From Capnocytophaga canimorsus (GTDB lineage: Bacteria > Bacteroidota > Bacteroidia > Flavobacteriales > Flavobacteriaceae), in the NCBI RefSeq assembly GCF_002302565.1, contig NZ_CP022382.1:1311001-1375000 (forward strand): DNA of 64,000 nt, in the 5' to 3' direction. The first letter of the stretch is position 1. Each line of letters opens with the position of its first letter. The notes under the pieces were generated by a model that saw only the letters and a list, made by a program, of their open reading frames with translations, ran no database searches and was not told the origin of the DNA. Positions 60,770-64,000 of the stretch are shown piece after piece. Made by a program: the position numbers and the translations under genes.

Positions 60770-60936
60770 ATGGACACTTACATTGCACTACTCAGGGGCG
60801 TGATGCCCAGAAGAAAGAATAGCATTCTAAATATGGGCTTATTTGATTGAACAAAAATTTCTTAGAAAAGAAACTGAAAATCACAAAAACCACACGCAAT
60901 TTCAATACATTGACAAGGTTGGTGGTAATGGCGTAG
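60770..60936 (+). pseudogene. DUF1697 gene with internal deletion
   Basis: The 5' end encodes MDTYIALLRGVMPRRKNS, the standard DUF1697 N-terminus (M-x-T-Y-I-A-L-L-R-G). The 3' end, in a different frame, encodes FLEKKLKITKTTRNFNTL and TRLVVMA before a TAG at 60934-60936, the standard C-terminus. Around 120 of ~180 codons between them are gone and the first frame now stops at 60850. The stretch from here to murE holds nothing else. Confidence 0.8.
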
Positions 60937-60960
60937 GAAAATATATAAACAACTAAAACT

Positions 60961-62409
60961 ATGACCCTAAAAGACATATTACAGAACATAGAAATCATCT
61001 CCCATTCGGGAGAAATCAATACCGAAGTAGGCAATTTGGTGCAAGACTCGCGGTTAATTAAGCAAGGCGATGTATTCGTTACTATAAAAGGTACGGCATC
61101 AGACGGGCATCAATTCATTAGCAAAGCCATCGAAAAGGGAGCGAAAGTCATCGTTTGCGAGGAAATTCCACAAGAAACTATTTCGGAAATTGTTTACATA
61201 AAGGTAAAAGATACCACTTCTGCTTTGGCAACGATGGCGAGTAATTTTTACGGAAATCCATCGGAAAAACTCAAGTTAGTGGGGATAACAGGTACAAACG
61301 GAAAAACCACCACCACGAGTTTGCTGTATCAGTTGTTTAGAAAAGTGGGCTACAAAGTGGGGCTGATTTCCACCATCGCCATTTATGTAGATGAGCAGAA
61401 GTACGACACCAAAAACACCACGCCCGACATTCTTACACTCAATAAGTATCTGAAAATGATGGTCGATACAGGTTGTCAGTATTGCTTTATGGAAGTGAGT
61501 TCGCACGGCGTGGAGCAACGACGCATCGAAGGGTTACAATTTGCAGGGGGTGTTTTCACGAATTTAACGCACGACCATTTGGACTATCACCAAACCTTTG
61601 CCAACTACCGCGATGCTAAAAAGAAATTTTTCGACCAATTGCCAAAAACGGCTTTTGCTCTTACCAATAGCGACGACAAAAACGGCAGTGTGATGCTCCA
61701 AAACACTAAAGCTCAAAAGAAATCGTACGCTCTGAAAACAATGGCAGATTATCGTTTGCAGATTTTGGAAAATCAGTTTTCGGGTTTGGTGCTGAAAATA
61801 GACGGACAGGAAGTTTGGACAAACCTCATCGGGCAGTTTAATGCTTATAATTTATTGGCAGTCTATGCTGTTGCGGATTTGCTCGGAATCGAAAAAATGG
61901 AAAACCTAACCGCTTTGAGTACTTTGCAGTCGGTAGGTGGCAGGTTTCAGTATTTTGTTTCGAAAGACAAAATTACGGCGATTGTGGATTATGCCCATAC
62001 GCCCGACGCCTTGCAAAATGTGTTGGACACCATCAACAATATTCGCACCAAAAACGAACAACTTATCACGGTGGTAGGCTGCGGAGGCAATCGCGACAAG
62101 AGCAAACGCCCCGTAATGGCGGATATTTCCACGAAGGAAAGCACCCGAGTGATTTTCACATCGGATAATCCGCGAGACGAAGACCCACAAACCATTTTGG
62201 ACGAAATGGAATCAGGCGTATCGGCACAACATTACAAAAAGTTCGTTACCATAGCCGACCGCCATCAGGCAATAAAAACCGCTTGTCAGTTTGCTCAATC
62301 GGGAGATATTATCCTCATTGCAGGGAAAGGACACGAAACCTATCAAGAAGTAAAAGGTGTTCACACCCATTTTGATGATATGGAGGAAGTGAGGCAATTT
62401 TTAAAATAA
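60961..62409 (+). CDS. murE: UDP-MurNAc-L-Ala-D-Glu ligase, DAP type
   Basis: MurE (482 aa) adds meso-diaminopimelate to the peptidoglycan precursor. N-terminal domain with GDVFVTIKGTASDGHQFI, ATP loop GITGTNGKTTTTSLLYQL, carbamylated-Lys region, and DNPRDEDP, whose DNPR is the diagnostic meso-DAP binding motif. In other flavobacteria murE directly follows ftsI; here 14.3 kb separate them. The gene is intact. I see no clear TAnnTTTG box in the 25 nt after the DUF1697 remnant, so its transcription source is unclear. A GNAT gene follows 7 nt later in place of mraY. Confidence 0.96.
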   Translation: MTLKDILQNIEIISHSGEINTEVGNLVQDSRLIKQGDVFVTIKGTASDGHQFISKAIEKGAKVIVCEEIPQETISEIVYIKVKDTTSALATMASNFYGNPSEKLKLVGITGTNGKTTTTSLLYQLFRKVGYKVGLISTIAIYVDEQKYDTKNTTPDILTLNKYLKMMVDTGCQYCFMEVSSHGVEQRRIEGLQFAGGVFTNLTHDHLDYHQTFANYRDAKKKFFDQLPKTAFALTNSDDKNGSVMLQNTKAQKKSYALKTMADYRLQILENQFSGLVLKIDGQEVWTNLIGQFNAYNLLAVYAVADLLGIEKMENLTALSTLQSVGGRFQYFVSKDKITAIVDYAHTPDALQNVLDTINNIRTKNEQLITVVGCGGNRDKSKRPVMADISTKESTRVIFTSDNPRDEDPQTILDEMESGVSAQHYKKFVTIADRHQAIKTACQFAQSGDIILIAGKGHETYQEVKGVHTHFDDMEEVRQFLK

Positions 62410-62416
62410 CCAAGAT

Positions 62417-62959
62417 ATGAAACTAATCATAAACGAAAAATTATATCTCGAATTGGTACAATTATCTGATGCTGAAACCATTTTCAACACAATAGATAAA
62501 CAAAGAAAATATTTAGGGAAGTGGCTTCCGTTCGTTTCTTTTATAAAAAATGTTGCTGATGAAGAAAATTTTATAAAATCGGTTTTGGAGACAATGGAAC
62601 AAACCAAAGATTATGTGTTTTGTATCCGAAAAGAAGGCAATTTTGTCGGGCTTATCAGTTTTATCAAAACGGACAAACTCAATCAGAGAACTGAAATCGG
62701 TTATTGGATTTCAGAAACATACCAAAAACAAGGCATCGCAACCCGAGCCACCAAGCGAATGTGTGAATTTGCCTTTACCGAAATGGGAATGAACCGCGTA
62801 CAAATCCGTTGTGCTGTCGAGAATTTACCAAGCAAAAACATTCCAAAGCGATTGGGATTTACCTTTGAGGGCATCGAACGGCAAGGCGAACGCGTTTCGG
62901 AAAATGTATTCCGAGATTTGGAAGTGTATAGTATTTTAAAATCGGAAATGGTAAAATAA
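62417..62959 (+). CDS. GNAT acetyltransferase, RimJ/RimL type
   Basis: A 180-residue GNAT enzyme with the RimL-type start (LYLELVQLSDAETIFNTIDKQRKYLGKWLPFV) and acetyl-CoA loop region IGYWISETYQKQGIATRATKRMCEFAF, then NRVQIRCAVENLPSKNIPKRLGFTFEG. This group acetylates N-termini of ribosomal proteins or small amines. The 7 nt gap to murE suggests co-transcription, although the two jobs are not obviously related. Confidence 0.9.
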   Translation: MKLIINEKLYLELVQLSDAETIFNTIDKQRKYLGKWLPFVSFIKNVADEENFIKSVLETMEQTKDYVFCIRKEGNFVGLISFIKTDKLNQRTEIGYWISETYQKQGIATRATKRMCEFAFTEMGMNRVQIRCAVENLPSKNIPKRLGFTFEGIERQGERVSENVFRDLEVYSILKSEMVK

Positions 62960-63055
62960 CTCAAATTGATTGGTAGAAATGATAAATAGTTTCAGAAAAA
63001 TAACTGAGTTTTTTCTTAAAGAATAATAACTTTGGAAAAATATAAATAATTGTAA

Positions 63056-63265
63056 ATGAATTTTTTGTTTAAAATACTGCCTTCGCTTTTAAAAATAGTG
63101 GCTTGCTTGTATATTTTTTATATTTTTCTGTTTGAAAAAAACTTAAGAAGAAGCAGTCCCATAAACTGGGAAACGTTAATGATGATAGGCATTATGATTT
63201 GGTTTGTTAATATCATCAGCGATTCTTGGAAAGAGATTAAATTACTTTGGCGGAAAAGAAAATAG
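63056..63265 (+). CDS. 69-residue membrane protein, copy B
   Basis: Paralogue of the gene at 53288 with the same two helices and the conserved RRSSPINWETLMMIGIMIW. Both start MxFLxKILPSLLKIVAC and end in RKRK/KRK. Function unknown. The copy lies on the far side of murE, so the accessory material on both sides of murE has a common source. Confidence 0.65.
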   Translation: MNFLFKILPSLLKIVACLYIFYIFLFEKNLRRSSPINWETLMMIGIMIWFVNIISDSWKEIKLLWRKRK

Positions 63266-63308
63266 CGTTTTTCTCCAAATTTACCAAAAACAATAAATAG
63301 CAAACAAA

Positions 63309-64000
63309 ATGAAACAAGAACTATATAAAAGCCTAACAAAAATCGAAGAAAGTATCGTTGGTGTTCGTCAGTTTACGATTCATAATTCGGCTTTCAAATC
63401 GAGTATCGAGGTGTATGATTATGCCTATCCGTTTGATTTTATGGAAGATATAGAGCAGTATCAAACTGAATGCAAACGAGAGGGTTATGAGAGTTTGTAT
63501 CAGCTTGTTGCAGAATTTATGAAAAAGTGTAACATCACGCCTTTTGATGAATCGGAGTTAAATGAGAAAAAAAATCATACTTTTTTGCTGTTTTATTTTC
63601 TGGTCAAACCTTCCGAAGAAATAAAGAAAAAAGGGTTCAATGCCGAAGTGAGAACTTTTTTTGCCGTGCCTTTTACGGAAAATGGCGAGGAAGCATTCCA
63701 AATTTTGGTTTCAAAAAATCGTTTTAGCGGAATTGTTGAAGAAATGAAATACGCCGAGCCTCTTTCGGAGGACAATGATAAAGAACATTGGGCGATATTT
63801 GAAAAAGCTGTAGCAATAGTAGAACAGGAACTAAACCTCGTTGCGAATGCAGAACATATCGAACTCAGTACTTTTGACGATGCGTTGAATGATTTTGTCG
63901 CTATTGCCAATATCAAAAAACAGAAAACTTTTAAAAATCAGTGGAAAAAGCTAAAACAAAACCCTAAAAAGTATATCGACAAAATATTAAAAGCGGGTTT
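63309..64000 (+). CDS. Uncharacterised protein, truncated by the window edge
   Basis: The frame is open from the ATG at 63309 to the end of the window (at least 230 residues). Start MKQELYKSLTKIEESIVGVR; soluble, acidic, no signal peptide or membrane segment. No family recognised. It lies 43 nt after the small membrane protein gene and belongs to the accessory material after murE. Confidence 0.6.
   Translation, partial: MKQELYKSLTKIEESIVGVRQFTIHNSAFKSSIEVYDYAYPFDFMEDIEQYQTECKREGYESLYQLVAEFMKKCNITPFDESELNEKKNHTFLLFYFLVKPSEEIKKKGFNAEVRTFFAVPFTENGEEAFQILVSKNRFSGIVEEMKYAEPLSEDNDKEHWAIFEKAVAIVEQELNLVANAEHIELSTFDDALNDFVAIANIKKQKTFKNQWKKLKQNPKKYIDKILKAG

Noticed and set aside
46685-60960. Integrative element or prophage
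   Set aside because: No integrase, transposase, conjugation or phage structural gene and no direct repeats at the borders were found; a tRNA site is not involved.

Overview
The window reads as a chromosomal segment of a low-GC Bacteroidota bacterium of the family Flavobacteriaceae, most like Capnocytophaga (genus inferred from gene content, not proven). Support: promoters of the Bacteroidota type (TTTG, 19-20 nt, TAnnTTTG) before many genes, no visible Shine-Dalgarno sites, menaquinone-type HemG, OlsF-like acyltransferase, GT117/TMEM260-like protein, GH3 and DUF5522 proteins, and a sialate-type lyase beside a sodium symporter.

Region 1 (1-13,650) is mostly housekeeping: the start of an outer-membrane DUF5723 protein, tRNA-Thr, recA, metK with a probable SAM-II riboswitch in a ~147 nt leader, trxA, the heme pair hemH-hemG, a SPOR-domain protein with an NtrY-like histidine kinase, a repeat-rich non-coding block, topoisomerase IV subunit A, tpiA and hemE. 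Region 2 (13,650-33,530) holds greA-HIT, a decayed polymorphic-toxin/immunity patch (14,797-16,652), lon, a cNMP/CBS/DUF294 protein with a DnaQ-like exonuclease, a thioredoxin-fold lipoprotein, purine nucleoside phosphorylase, a divergent symporter/sialate-lyase pair, a two-domain lipid acyltransferase, a large membrane glycosyltransferase and tRNA-Gln. Region 3 (33,800-42,522) is two minus-strand operons: M23 peptidase-GH3-DUF5522-PAP2-GNAT (envelope or lipid related), and ABC ATPase-permease-GntR-membrane protein-metallophosphoesterase with a palindromic operator.

Region 4 starts the division and cell wall (dcw) cluster: three MraZ boxes, mraZ, rsmH, ftsL, ftsI. Normally murE follows ftsI directly. 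Here murE lies 14.3 kb further on (60,961), and after it the cluster is again replaced by accessory genes. The interposed segment (46,685-60,960) is a patchwork of small genes: DUF4298, two tandem paralogues, a CPBP protease, DUF7660, lipoproteins, HU, VOC, methyltransferase, CDF transporter. Between them lie broken genes (SDR stub, DUF1697 with internal deletion) and a family of ~20 bp palindromes whose two arms change together. No integrase or transposase is visible.

The best candidate for an undescribed system is 57,606-60,758. Two ~90% identical GyrI-like genes bracket an AAA_14/DUF4143 ATPase and an unrecognised protein carrying a PD-(D/E)XK-like signature. The ATPase promoter has palindromic operator-like sites, and its -7 element forms a perfect 15 bp inverted repeat with codons near the gene start. 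These functional proposals are inference.
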